Assembly (NCBI RefSeq): GCF_017654505.1
Contig: NC_054555.1
Location: 4,518,835 to 4,582,834, forward strand
Direction of reading: 5' to 3'
Source: Polyodon spathula
Taxonomy: Eukaryota > Chordata > Actinopteri > Acipenseriformes > Polyodontidae
DNA length: 64,000 nt
Under the pieces are notes generated by a model, which saw nothing but the letters and a program-made list of their open reading frames with translations, ran no database searches and was not told the origin of the DNA. Below, in pieces: positions 44,926 through 58,600 of this stretch (its first letter is position 1; each line of letters begins with the position of its first letter). The translations under genes and the position numbers were made by a program.

Positions 44926-47900
44926 TCTTCATCTTGCCCTTCCCTCCAAACGCGTTCCTGCCTCTTCTCAAAAAGAGCTAAGTGTCACCGCATCAGGAAG
45001 TGAACCACAGCAGCCATCCTGAAGCCAGTGACAGGTCTTTGCAGGTGTGTGCTTTTATACAGCTCTTAGTTACTCGCTTCTATAATGGTTTGCAACTTGT
45101 AAGAAGAGGTGTAACGTTTTTGGAGAGTCAGCAATTGCCTAAGTGCAAGGCAAAATCTTTAAATCATATAATAATGATTGCGCCCGCTTAGTATCCCAAT
45201 TCCATGTCTTCATTTGATTGCATTTCAATATAATTTGAATGGATTAATGATGGTAAAGTGCAAATTTGCTAGCGGGTGCAGAACGCCTGATGAATACTAT
45301 TCTTTACATAAGCTACATTATGCAGGTTTTGAGTCCGCAAATCACTTTGCGCATATCCTTACATCTACCCCTATATATGCACCATAGTTGATCTTGTTAA
45401 TAAACAAACAATATAGCCTAAGGCACTTTATTTTATTTTTTAATTTATTATTTATGAATTTCGATTTGTTAGTTGGAAGCAGTTTACTGGAAGACATTAT
45501 CTGGATATAGTATCCAATATGAATCACGTTATATAGCAAGAAGATCCCTTTTGCTCTCCAGTCTGGGGTGATATCAATAGCTAGGTATAAAGCCCTCTTA
45601 GATCATTAAGCAAAGTTCAGAATTTATGTATATTAATGAACAGAAACCAAGTGAAAAATATTATGATAATACATTTATAATCCATGCTTTTTTATATAAA
45701 TTACAATGTGAGCATATTTACAAAAGGCAACACTTCCTTAAAGTACTATATAGTATACCATACAGTGTATATACTAATCTAAAGCTATGATATTTTTAAA
45801 TACAAATATCAATGTATGTAAAGGATACAGAAACGATACATATAGTTCTAAGTTCCAAAGCATGGATAGCTTAGCAGTTAGAGAAAAAGAAAGGGGTTGG
45901 AAGCTCTCTCAATTTCCTCATATCTCCTAACAACTAAAATAGCTACATAAAAGAATGTACTGCATGTCTATTGAATTAGGCTATTCTGAGAAATAAAAGT
46001 CATGATTTCAGGATGTTATGCAGCTAAACGTAGGGATGAGAAGGTCACCAAAAGTCAAAGAATCAAGGAGATCAAAGAGTGAAATATTCCTTTGATGACA
46101 AAGAAGCTAATAATTCAAAATCTGGTCCAAGATATATATATATTATAGTGGTTATTTTTTTAATGTTTTTGTCAGCAGACATCCTTCCCCAAAACGAATA
46201 TTTGGGCAAAATGGTATCTCAAATTTATAGGTTAAAACAAAAACAATATATTTGGACCGAGTAAGGTGGTAAAAATACATTGTTCTTAAAAAAAGTTTAA
46301 CTGAACTCCCCAAATTTGAGGTTTGTAGATAATCTTGGTACCTCCCTAACACACCTGCAACACCACTGAATACCAACTTTCACCTAAATACAGCAAGAAA
46401 ACATCTTTACCCCAGTACAGGGTAAGCATAGGGACCGAAGACTTGTTTGATCTAAAGCCTTTGCTTGCCCATGCAGAGTAGTGCTGCATTTGTTTATGTC
46501 ACTCACTGTCTAAAAGGTCTCTTGATCGATGAGCAAGCTCCTCCTAATTGGTGTTGTGAAAAATAACTTCAGACTCTGTAGTATAGCTAAATCTGTCTGC
46601 AGCCTATGTTTTCTTGTCTAAATAAAACGACCAAGCTATACCTAAGGAGCAGTGACAAATGCCAAGAACAAAATGGGTTGTTGCAGCATCCACTTTGCCA
46701 GCAGAAGCTGACAAAACCACTGTAATGCCGCTCCTCTGTTGCAGTTTAAAATATTGACGCCGCTCAGAATGTTTTTGGAACATTTATGGAATTCCACCAG
46801 CCATATCCAGGAGAAGGTGGCCAGTTGGGAAATAAAAGGAAGGGTTTTAGGAGCAGTCGCATAAGCTAGTGAATTGATACCTGGAGGCATTCTTTTGAAG
46901 AAATATAGTGAGAACATGTTATAAAAGACAGGAATGGTCATTACCCTTACAATACATCTGCACAGTTATTCTACTAATAAACTTAAAGATTTTAAAGGAA
47001 ATGCTCCAATGACTCCTGAATAAAGCCATATTTAAATGAAAGTAGACGTGGTAAAATACATAAAATCTACAGAACATTACTCTAAAACTGGCCATAGTAT
47101 CAGTGAATTTCCTTTACAGACTAGACCAGTCTAGAATTGTAGTTTCTCCTTATCCACTTCTCTTTTAATCCTGATAGACATTTTTACATTCTGATAAACA
47201 ATGTTCTATAATATAGGAATAAAGCAGCACAAATTAAAGCCTTTTTAAAATCCAACACAGATATCAATAAAAACACACTTAGATAAAACAAAAATGCTAA
47301 CTGTAATTTATAAGCTCCGACCTAAAAACATACATAAAACCATTTATCGACTTTTTTTTTTTTTTTAATATTGATCAACATATACCCGTTCCTTTTTGTA
47401 TGTATAGACACCTTAGGGAAGTAATAAATAGCAGACCATAGAAAAAATATGAGTGAATCACAAAACTGTGTTGCAAGTGAATGGCGCTTGTCAATATCAC
47501 GTACATGATAACCCCAAAGACAATCAATATTATTGCAAGGAGAATACTCGCATGTGTTTAAAAGTTCACTTGTGTGGTCAAGTTACCGACTGACATCAGC
47601 TCCACATTCATGGCCATGCTGTTGACATATGAGTAGTTACATTGCGGTTTTTATTGAATAGATTTTAATAGATGTATAATGAAATCACTATAAGCTGAAG
47701 AAATTCCTATATTAATGTAAATATAAGGAAGTCGTCATGGCTGTATATCTTAACCTGTAATCACAACTAAATTAGCTAGAGCTGGAAAGTGCCGGCTGTG
47801 ATAACTGGTTCAACTCTAATTCACTGTCAATGCATATGGCTGGAGTCACAGCAAAGTCAAAATCAACACAACAGAGCTCTTCCCACTAACTATCCCCCAA

Positions 47901-49190
47901 AAAAGTTTCAAGTCATTGTTTAAAAATTTAAAAATTTTTCACTCCATTCTGTAACTGTATATCAACAGCAAATTCAGGATCAAATTTAGCAAATATTATT
48001 TATTTTATTTTTTTCTAAACAACACATTGTCAAACAAATTAATATTTCATTAACCATATCATACATCTTTAATATACTGAAATTTAATACATGTACACCA
48101 GTCATACTAGACCAGGGTTTAATCACACTATATCTGCAGAGTAACTCCACTTGTTCAATGCAGCCATACCTGTTCTTGTGAAAATCTAGAAACTGCCAGC
48201 CTGCTGATGCCAACATTAATATTTTGACTTGGGTAAAACTGCTTTCAACAGAATTGTAATTCAATACATATTTTTTTCATGTTTAATTTAAGATACCCTT
48301 CAGATTCAGTCCCAAATGACATCTAACATTTTTTTTAGAATACAATTATTGTACCATTTCTATTTACATTGAAAAATTATATTTCTTATAACACTATTGT
48401 GAATTTAATCACACATGCACTGAAAGTTTAAATAGGAATCTACAGTTAGAAAGGATAAGGAAAGTTTTCTGATTCTAATGTAGTTTTTCTATTCAATTCC
48501 CTACTGTTTCTCAATGTAGTTATTGAATGGAAAATGGGGTTAAGTCTGTTCCATTCAGCTTTATTACTGTGGGTTTTCAGATACATTTTCAAGCTGTAGT
48601 GTGTACTTAAAAAATGCAGTACTTTGCTGTGGGAGACAGAGCTACTGAATTACTTAAAACTCTACCAAAGTGAATGTGATAAACACCAGCAGATTGCATG
48701 TAATAGCAGGTGATGGAAAGTTTATGCCAACTGGGAACAGTAGAGCCAATCTCAGTTGCACTGGTTCAGTACAGCATGCTCCCGTCTATAGCACCTTGGA
48801 GAAGAAATTATTTATTCAATGCAGTCGCTCGGTTTTGGACCACTGGGAGATCTCACACATATACAGAGGTCAAGTAATGAAACCTGTCCATAGAACACGG
48901 TTGTGAAATTGTAAAAGGACTGAAATAAATATATAAGTCCCCCCTTATTTTTCGACCACTCTGAATAAATGGTTTGATCATGAAAAAAAGTGATGTTCAA
49001 AATTAATAAAGCAAAGCGCCGTTTCTGGCAGGGAACTCATTTTAACCTTAGATCAAATCTCGTAAACATCAAGCATGGTGTATTTCAGGGGCTTCCAATA
49101 CCAGATCAAATCATCAACCAAATAGCTAGCTTATTGATCCTTGATAAGCAATACGTCCAATGATCATTAATGAAAGGATTTATATCTTAC
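44926..49190. other. Intron-like sequence
   Basis: Nothing is confidently recognisable. A 99-codon minus-strand frame at 46642-46941 resembles no family I know. Remnants of the Harbinger element may extend into the first few hundred bases. Confidence 0.4.
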
Positions 49191-49312
49191 CTCAATCCAC
49201 CACGTCCCTGCTGTGCTCCAGAGTTTGCCTCCTCCTCCCCAGCCTCCCCAGCTTCCACCTGCTTTTTGGCTTGGTCTAAGGGGAGGGCAGCTATCCTGTC
49301 CCCCTTGCCCAT
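49191..49312 (-). CDS. Candidate first coding exon (unconfirmed)
   Basis: On the minus strand an ATG at 49312 sits in a near-ideal start context (GAAGCCATGGGC). The frame is open for 40 codons (MGKGDRIAALPLDQAKK, then a Glu/Gly/Ala-rich stretch and QQGRGGL) up to a good splice donor (GATTGAG|GTAAGA; GT at 49189-49190), leaving a phase-2 split codon. The stretch is strikingly G/C-rich against its surroundings. The frame stays open upstream to a stop at 49355-49357, so it could also be an internal exon with a weak acceptor. The phase does not match the phase-1 acceptor of the terminal exon at 40396, so at least one more exon would be needed. I do not recognise the protein. Confidence 0.3.
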
Positions 49313-50703
49313 GGCTTCCCTACAGTCAGCCTTTTCACTTATATGTGAGCTAATTTATGAGCAGGGGTACCTCAAAAATTGAGGCCAAAGAACGTACTGT
49401 AAAATATGTATAACGTAGCAGTGTTATCTAGTCTATGTTTTAGAAAATAATCTATGGCATGAGTTTCTTGGCTGAGTAAGTTGAGTATGGTTTTTAGCGT
49501 TTTTCCTTTAAGATTCCCTTTGTGTATAATATCCTGTTGCTGTGATTACTTCCTGGTGACTTTTTTAGAACTCAGATGTGATAGTCTTACCCATGACAGT
49601 TTGAACTATTATCTAGTCTCTCTCTCTTGTCAGAATTCAAATTTGTTTTGTTTGTTTGTTCATCAACTGTTTTGCAACTGACAAGCAGGTCAACCGACAA
49701 AGCAAAGAGAATCAGATTTGCAGAGAGATGCATTTTGGTGTAATTTGCATAACAGTGGAAACCTCAATCATGAAGGTGATGTGACCCACATGAAGCAAGC
49801 ACACTGTAAACAACAATAGGACTGAACCATAGGGAGTCCCACAGACTCCTTTAATATCTGAAGAGGAAATGTTAGCCTTAAGGCACAAAATGCCATTTAT
49901 TTCTCAGAAAAAAAACAAAACAAACAAAAAACACATAAGCCAGCACAGTAACTGTGATGAACTTTTTATCGAAAGCACCACCGAGGTCTGACAAAATGAG
50001 AATAGGCAAGTTTTCAGAATCAGATATCAATAATAAATATTTTGTTATATAAAATAAAGCTGTTGGAGGCTAGTATCTGTTTTAGGTATGCCAGACGGTT
50101 GTAATAATGATCTGGGTCCATAAGAAGAGTTCTTTGGCAACAGACTTTTTAAAATTATATAACAGTACTGTAAAGAGCAAATGCAAAACATGATCAATCA
50201 CAGGCAAATGTGACATCAACCTTGGTCACATATCAAATTGAGCAATAAAAATATATATTGGTTCTTGTACAGTAGAAGTTACTGTATGCCAAGGATTTAC
50301 AAAACAACAAGGGGGTGCATTATGGATAAGTAAGGGATAAGGTGTCTGGCTAAGTTCTCCAGTCAGTTCCTTTATCTTGTCAAATCAGGTGGAAGCTGTT
50401 CTGCTGTCTTACAGGAGAGATAATGTCATGCTTAGACCCTTGCGTGTTACATGGATTGGAATCTGTCTTCCTTCATTCCTATAGTTTGTTCTCCAGGGAC
50501 ACTCTGTGGTAGCCTTTGCCGTTACTGGCTCTAAAAGCTAAAATGTCTTGTTTCAGCACAGTGATCATTGAGATCACTGAGGGTGGCAGAGTCAAGGACT
50601 GCAAAGGGACATACAACACTGCACATGCCCATTCAGGCCCTGAGGGCACACACGTGGTCATGTGCCTTATGGATTTTCACTCACTCTCCATACTGAATAA
50701 AAA

Positions 50704-50724
50704 TGATAATAATAATAATAATAA
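50704..50724. repeat. Short (AAT)n array
   Basis: About six AAT units following GATAATAAT. Confidence 0.9.
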
Positions 50725-51333
50725 TGACTGGGGATATAGTCTAATGAATCAACGTTCATGGTTATTGCTGCAAACTCCTTGTCGGCCTTCATAATACTGT
50801 ATGGGGTGCACATACTTATGGAAAACAGTATTAAAGCTAGCCAAAAATAGTAGCGATGGGTTCCTTTAGTGTTTTTTTTTTTTAATGATTTTATATTTTT
50901 TAAGGCGGCCAGACGTTTTGCTAGCTGGCTGAATGGGAACAGTGTTTATAAAGTCTAGTATTTTGGCTGCAGAGTTTTGTTATGTAAATTTGAATGCCTA
51001 TCTGTTCTTCTGTTACTACAGAAGGAAATCACTTGGCATGTCTCAGGGTAGACGTTACTTCTGGTACCGTACTTACACTGCAAACATTTTAAAATAGAAA
51101 CCCTTTTTATGAATTGGTTGGTGCAACATGGTTGTTTTTCATGTAGAGCCACATTTAGATTCATTACTTAGTTTGATTCCACTGGTCCTGTATACAATAA
51201 TTCATGCATGGGAACCCGATGAGTAAGGACAGCAAACTTCTCCCAAGCAGAGAAGTAAGAACCTAAACATACAATCCAATACAGTGGCATTAATATATAG
51301 TAGCCTAAAGGTAAGCAGCCTTAGTAAAAAAGC

Positions 51334-51334
<1 letters not shown>

Positions 51335-51363
<29 letters not shown>
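51335..51363. repeat. (AAT)n microsatellite
   Basis: About nine to ten uninterrupted AAT units. Confidence 0.95.
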
Positions 51364-51365
<2 letters not shown>

Positions 51366-54160
51366 AATGAGACAAATCTTGCAAAGGCTTACAGAATACC
51401 TTTAATGTTTGCCAGTTAAAGGTTACAGGAAAGACTTTGTCTCATACGTGCATCTGTGTTTGAACTTGGGTGTTGATTGGATGGGGAAATAATGCCACAT
51501 TAATTAATTTAAATGAGAAAAATACAGTTTATTACAAAACAACAACTGAAAACAACTGTAAACATATACTGTAGTACAACAGCCTACTGTGGGTAAGCTA
51601 CAGTTATGGTGTTATGAGCAGGGTGCCTTTCTTACCATGCAGAAGATGCATTTTCAACTGCTACAAAGCTTGATTTGCATTTATCTGGACAAGTTTAGAC
51701 TTGAAGTCCCTCCGCTCCAGCCCCAGCCCATTGAGCTGTGTGCAGCTGTAATGCAGTGCTCTCCAGGGACTGAGTGCTCATCATTACACTGCATGGCTAG
51801 CTTACAAAAGAGAGAGACCTCAGTGAATCCAAAATGCTTTCAGGCTTCAGCACTCCTCTGAATCAAACTCGAAGGGTTTACCGGAGTGTGGGCTGGAATA
51901 ATGCTGTCTTCACAAATTAAACGGAGAAGGAACTAGTGACCCATAACTTGTCAGACAGTAAAAAAGTCTCACTGACTTCTTATGTCTCCCACAGGGAGCT
52001 GATTTTTAGAAGACTTCAAGCTGTTACCCTTCCAACATACCCCTGTGATCCTGTCAAATAGGAACACTATTTATTCCACCATAATATATTATGTAGTTAC
52101 CATAACTAAATCTTTTGGATTAATGCAGTGACATTTTACATGGGCTTGTAATTACATACAGGTATAATCACTAGATGAAAATAGGCATGAAGAATATACA
52201 AGCTGATTTTTCTCCTTCTCGAGGTCAGAGATGCCAGTACGCAACTTGTGGGCAGTTGTTCTTACCTATTGCGGAGTGGATAAGCTTGGATAGTACAGCA
52301 CTGTATATCTATATGCAGTATATTTCCATTTCCTCTCAGTTATAGCTTTTGAATTGCCTCCTCCCCTCTGTCTTCCGTGTTGAACGAGGTCATGGTAAAT
52401 GAACAGAGCAGTAAGGTTATAACTGTATTCCATTGCCTTTGACATGATAACAAAGTTTCAATACTTTTGCTAATGAGATGGAAAGACGAATATCTGCTGT
52501 CTTCGAGTTTTGAGCAGTCATCCTACAGCACGTGAAGTGTCTGCAGTGTACTAAATTAAGCTAGTTTAAAAAGTTAAAACACTCAGCAATATTCTTATAA
52601 ACTCAATTGTGACTTTCTATATTCATGCTGCTGTACGTTTTCATTTGGCTTTTCTAATGGAATAAACTGAGCAAGCCAAATATTGAACATTATGATGAGA
52701 GGCTAAATAAATCCATTTGTAATTTCTGCAAAAGTACAGTCTTTTAAATGCCTGAACACAAATTGCCATTCAAAAATGTTAAAAGCTTTTATTTATTTTT
52801 CCATTTAAGTTCAAACTACATGATTAACGTCTGTATAATAAATAATGCGTTACGACTAAACCACTTAATAGTATAATTTCTATGTCTATGTTTAAAGAAC
52901 CCAGGCTGGTCTGTGGAAAGTAAAACTATTGATTGTTATTTGAAGCCAGGCAGGCTGATGCATTAGCTTGAGTGGTATAGTTGATTTTCAGTCTCTTCTT
53001 TACCATTCCCTTGTGAAGTTTTATAATATGATGATATGAAAGTGGAGCAGCTGGAAGATCCGAAGCAACATGAAGGGTTCTAATGCCTCAGCACGGACCC
53101 AACAAAAACAATATCCTGAGTTGAACTTTGCTGCGATTGTATTTTTTTCTCAAACTGGAAAGGGAGGTGGAGTTTACAGATCCTTCAGAAACATCACCTT
53201 CAAGAAGGACAGGACATCAACTCTAAGAAAGTAAAGTGATCTTGTTTGGCTGGTCCCAGATGATCTATTAGTTGGCATTATGCCTTTCTCTGATTGGTCT
53301 CATACAGTAGCCAAGCTTCACTGTAGGTTCCATTGCTCCTGCTATGTATTGAGTTGCTCAAATTGATGTTGTTTGTTTCAGAGGAGCCAAAAGGGATTTT
53401 ACAGGCCCACATATTGGCAGCACTTTTATATCCTCTTAATAACCCCTTTCTTATTTCAATGGGTAGAAATACCTGAGAATTGCAATTTTCACTGTGCTCT
53501 CAGAGTACACATATGGTCATTTCGAACATGAAGGCAGAAAACAAAAGCTTGACTTTTAATTAAGAGTAGAGAATTAAAGTTTGCAAAACTGAACAAAGTA
53601 TTTGCCAGCCTCTAAGGGCACATGAATAAGGTAACTGTGTAAATGGTATTTACCGGCCTCAACCATCAATCATACCACAATGGCAAATCATTAATGTCAT
53701 ACAACAGACCTGTCCCGAAGATCACACAGTGCCCGCCAGGCTACACCCTTGACCTGGCCAATTAGTCCTTTTGACAGGTAAGGTACTTGTTGCCCCAACA
53801 GGGGTCTCAAGGCAAGACAAGTACAATGGATGAGTGTCAATGAAGATAACAATATCTGCACAAGAAAACACAAAAAGAACCCAGCAACAACAAAACAATG
53901 ATTGTGATATTCTGCTAGTCCTTGCATTCTATTTGGATTTTGAATTAATGTATATCTTGTGTGGAACAATGGTTTCATTTTCATTTTATTTTAGGATGGA
54001 TGTTATCTTTAAAACTTTAATGAAATAAACACAGGGGCTTCTGCATACAGTACCTGTTGCATATATGTAAAATCAAACCATTGGACATTATAATGGATCT
54101 CCGCCTAGTGGCTGATGAGTTCATAATACTGACATCAGCATAAGACCCGTACTGACCTCT

Positions 54161-54260
54161 CGACTACAGTGCTTGCTGTTTAGTTGAATGGTAAGTCGTT
54201 AGTCTTTGAACCGTGAGGTTTACAGTTTGCATCCAGCCCTTACCTTTCTATTCAAGGCAC
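54161..54260 (+). mobile_element. Decayed tRNA-derived SINE head
   Basis: TAGTTGAATGG at about 54182 fits the RNA polymerase III A-box consensus exactly. About 45 nt downstream GTTTGCATCC matches most of a B box. The sequence between them (CGTTAGTCTTTGAACC) looks like an anticodon arm, and the B box is followed by AGCCCTT as in many SINEs. Arm pairing is eroded, so it is not a functional tRNA. The SINE body and tail cannot be assigned to a named family. Confidence 0.45.
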
Positions 54261-55522
54261 TGGGATGAGATGCCATTACAACATCTATGTAAAGGTATGA
54301 ATACTTTAAATCACGGATGGGATCAGCGTTCCTGGTATAGACAGAAGGCTACAATCTCTGTATAGCCTATATATGGCATGGCTGTGCAAAGATTTATTAG
54401 GAAAACATCCAACACTGTTGTACTTCAACAATTCATTTGGAAAATAAAACTTTTAATAACTTGGCTTGATAACGAATTAGCTGAAAGATACAGATGTCCC
54501 AGAGTACAAGAAAATCACTGAAAATGGCTGCATAATTAGCCAGCTGAAATGCTCAACCGAAAAGCGAGTTGGAAATGTCCCTTGTGCAAACATGTTCTGT
54601 AGTAGCCTCAATATTATTTCCCCTTAATACCGGTACTCTGGCATTGGTTATAGAAAGCAGAGGGATTTCAGAGCCAGAACAGTTGAAGCAGAAACAAAAA
54701 ATACACAACTGTCATAATAAGAATATGGCAATGAACAGTACAACCACGCTTAAAAGGCTTTCGCTGTCCCTAGACAAACCTGTTTTAAACTGTTAAAAAT
54801 CCTCCGCAGTACACATACAGCATGGAAACTGAATTGGAACAAATAAATAAAAACTGCCGTTCTGTCCCTTGGCTTGCAGCATGGTAAATCAGTTTCAGAT
54901 TCTGAGAGATTCTCTCACTGACTCTGACGTCTACATGGCGTTTGTTGGCAGAACAAAATGATGCAGGTGTTTCTTTAATGGTGCTTTCTATTTTGAAGAG
55001 TGTTGCCATTTAGAAAATATCTGAACCATAGCTTTTGCATCTGGACCTGTCCATCCCGTGAGGGAAAGGGCTTCCGGTAATTCAGGTCCAGATTGGCACT
55101 GGAATAGAGTATGAAATGCTAATGCTGCATTACTACTATTCAAAGAAACAGAGCGAAACACTTGGGACCCTTATTTACAACCCAAGCAGTGAATATGTGC
55201 AGCTCCACATTCAAAACATTTTCTGTCTCAAGCCCTGCAGCCGAACTTATGATTTCTAGGAGGCTTATTATGGATATACTGTATTATAGTATAGAGACCT
55301 TAAAGACCTTAAACACGTCAGTAAATCGGTAAAAGTATTGCAACTATATGCATTTGCCAGCATACTATGCTAATTCTTTATGATTAGAGTAGAAGAGTAG
55401 AATAATAGATATAGTGCCTTGGTTAATATTGACTGCATCAAGCTTATATTTCCAGATTTTATACAAGAATCCAGAGATTGTGTTTGTATTCAAAAGTATT
55501 GTTGTATAATCAAAGCTAAGTT
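54261..55522. other. Non-genic or intronic sequence
   Basis: No exon, RNA gene or transposon is recognised. Several moderately G/C-rich patches lack paired splice signals. Confidence 0.4.
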
Positions 55523-55653
55523 TCATCATCAATAACCGCTTAATCCTTTACAAGGTTGTGGTGGTACTGAGCCTAACCCAGCAGACACAGGGTGCAAGAT
55601 AGGACTACACCCTGGATGGACGTCAGTCCATCACAGGGCACCACACACACATG
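55523..55653 (+). repeat. Dispersed fish-type repeat (retroposon fragment)
   Basis: The series ATAACCGCTTAATCC, GGTTGTGGTGGTACTGAGCC, CCCAGCAGACACAGGGTGCA, ACACCCTGGATGGACGTCAG and TCCATCACAGGGCACCACAC is the core of a repeat common in fish and some other lower-vertebrate genomes, recognisable by its 'acaccctggac...cagtccatcacagggca' block. It is a short non-coding piece. I am confident of the repeat type but do not assign a superfamily. Confidence 0.65.
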
Positions 55654-58600
55654 GTGTGTGAAAGTGATGGAGAAAGTGATCAATCTTTACTGGGTTTGTC
55701 AGGCTTATTTAGTTATAAAAGCCATTTAGAAGAACATATATTGTAGTAAAAAGACTACCAGTTGGATAGATTAAAGCCTCTGTGAGTTATGTTTACTACT
55801 TCTAAGTCTGTGTTGGTGTATACTGGTATGCTGTAGGCCTCAATTGTTTAAATACACCACATTTACAAATACAAGACAGAACCCGTTATTACCAGTACAG
55901 TACTAGTAGAAAACAGGAACTACTTGTCAGCAGCTGTCTTTGTGTTACTCCTGACAATCCCCTCACTGTTACCATATTTTTATAATAGTTCATCTCATTC
56001 TCACTTTGAAATGACAAACAACATCAAATCCGACCCCTCGGAATTCCTGAAGCCCTGTTCCGCCCTGTGTGCAGCATTCTGGTTTGCTTACACTGTAAAA
56101 TGACACTGACAGAGCCATACAGTGTTTTAGAGTTTAGTGTGGGAGCTGCTTTACAGAAGCCTCATTTTCTACGTCCTGCTTATCTTGGCCACTGCAGGAC
56201 CACTCAGCAGCTCAAACCAGTTCAGAACTGAAGCAATGCTAAGGTTCTACAACACTGATCCCAGTGGAAATTTTACTGGAAGTGTGTTTTGAGCCAGGCA
56301 AGATGGCCCTTAGGGGCACAATAAGCATGGCATGCTGTAAGCTGTCCAACGCATAACAGCTATTTAGTGCATTTTTATGTAAAACATACATTTTTAAGGC
56401 TCTTTTTGTATTAGTTTTCCATGCATTGGTATGGAAGTTATTACTTTCTAAAAATTAAAGCAATATACTCAGCAACCTATTAGAGTTAATCATAGAAATT
56501 GCCAGTTAGCTAGTGCTTTCAATATCCAATTCTGTTTTATAGCTTGCTAAGCAAATAAAGTGATCCTAGAATCTTTCCTTTGTCCAGCAAATCTGATCAC
56601 TGAATCAGCTGTGTCACATAGAAGGCTGAAATAAAAAGGCAACAATATACAAAAGGTTTGTATTGGCTAATTAAGTTGGCTAATTCAGTTGGCTAATTCA
56701 GCTACTGTAACTCCACTGTCCATGCTAGTAACAGTATATGTGCTTAGGCTGGATATTTCATATTTCCTGCTGTATATCAATCTAGCATAAGCAAGTAGAA
56801 CAGTTACATCAATGCTAAAAGGCTGTAAAAAGGCTTGGTATTATGGTGCTGACATTTTTTTATTTCATGCAGCAGACAGAAAAAAGCACCTTGCCATCAC
56901 AATGGCTTTACTTTTGAACAATCGCACGGAAAATTGGATTCTATGCTTAGAAAGGATATTTCATTTTGGACTTGTCAATCATTTGCTTATTTTTCAGCCA
57001 GCCCTTTATATAATGCTGTAAATCATGAACCAGCATAATTCACGACTCCAATAGAATGGAACCAATGTCAATGGCAGAATTCTCTGGGCAACCACATGCG
57101 AGAAAGTCAGTGAAGCTCCAAGACTAAATCCTGGGGTTCAGTGGTCAGGAACCTGTGTTTGAGAGAAAAAGGGAGAGATACCAAGTGTTTATGCTGAGCA
57201 TTTCTGAAGGGATCCTCAAATTAATTAATTTTCTTCAAAAAATAAAACATTCTAAAAACATAATTATCTATTTATTTTTACTCATTTTCTGTGCAACTTT
57301 CCTTTAGTTTCATTCGTATCACGTTGTCAATAATATTTACCTGTCTAAAAGCCTGAGACCCTTGTCACCTGTGGAGCTCACTGTCTGCAGAGTTCACAAT
57401 TTCTGTTACTGTGTAATGCTTGATATGCAAAAGATAATTCCCCAAACGTGTTCAATCCCTTGAAACAGCTACAGACTCCAGAGAGTGTAAACTCCAGACA
57501 ACACTAGTACTTTCTACCAGATCACTCAGATAGGGAAGTACCATGCTTTTAAAAACATTAAACAATACCATAGATACCTACGTTTATCAACAATTCAGTG
57601 AGCAACTGTGTGCCAAGTTATAATGGAGGCAGACAACTCTCTTTAGAGTTAGCATGCACGCATGAATAAAACAATTAATATTGTAATAGACTGTGCACAG
57701 AAAGATTTATTCATGCTATCTGATGACATCTACGGACAGGCTACCTGTTCTTTTGCTACATGCTGGTCCTGTAAGTGCAACCGTAAAAATGGAACATTTT
57801 AACACATGTTGTCTGACTCTGTCACGGTAAACAGCAAAGAGAGAAAGCAGACTCTAACAAGGAAAAGCCTCCCATCTCCCAGCAACACAGTTTAAAAAGC
57901 AACGGTGCGCCGAATGTCAGATTGGTCAATTAGCTTTTCTAGCTTTGCATGTGCACAGCACAATATTTGTCTCTGGAGGAGTCTTATCGGTGACTCTCAA
58001 CAGTGAGCAAAGTCATGTTTATGCAAGTCAAAAGCCAGCATGAAAGAAATGAATCAGCAGCTGCAAAAACCTGGATATTGGGAGCAAACTTCAGGGCATG
58101 CCTAGGATACACATGAATTACTATGAAGGGGACATAAAGCAAAGGTGATCTGGAAAGACTGACTATTTCCTTGAAATCCTATAATCTTTCATTTATCAAG
58201 ACTTTCATTTGTGCTCTAGTGCATGGTTTTCCTGAAAATTCCTGACTGGGCTTTTGCTTGTGTGTTTGCTTTCATCAGTCAAAGATAACCATAAAGACGT
58301 AACCAGGACAGCTCTCCAGGAAAGGCGTACCTGTTGTCCAGTTTGGATGCCTGCTGTTACATAGAAACTCATTCATAGCTGGAGTAATGCTGGCAGAGTA
58401 CATAAGACAGGTCCCACACAGAGCACTTGTTAACTAAGTTATGTAGGCACTGATGCCCTTCTATATCAGCCACTGAGTTTGCTTTGCAAGTGGTTTAAAA
58501 TCACTCTGTTTGCTTGGAATCTGGGCTGAGCAGCACAGTTACAAGGTGGAAGTAACATAATAAGCTGCATGCGTCATGGAGAGTGTAACTGGAAGGTAGC

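Larger units (their letters stand above)
49358..54160. other. Non-genic or intronic sequence
   Basis: No exon or known transposon is recognised. Two short AAT arrays occur (50704-50724 and 51335-51363). A splice-donor-like GACAG|GTAAGG at about 53777 follows a short open stretch, without other support. Confidence 0.4.

Noticed and set aside
45725..45760. Possible fourth MITE end (GGCAACACTTCCTTAAAG)
   Set aside because: Only the first nine or ten bases resemble the family terminus. No arm sequence or partner end follows.
46642..46941. 99-codon minus-strand frame, possible Harbinger accessory gene
   Set aside because: I could not align it to the Myb-like partner protein of Harbinger elements or to anything else.
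53700..53786. Plus-strand exon candidate ending GACAG|GTAAGG
   Set aside because: Only a short open stretch and a single splice site support it, and the acceptor lacks a pyrimidine tract.
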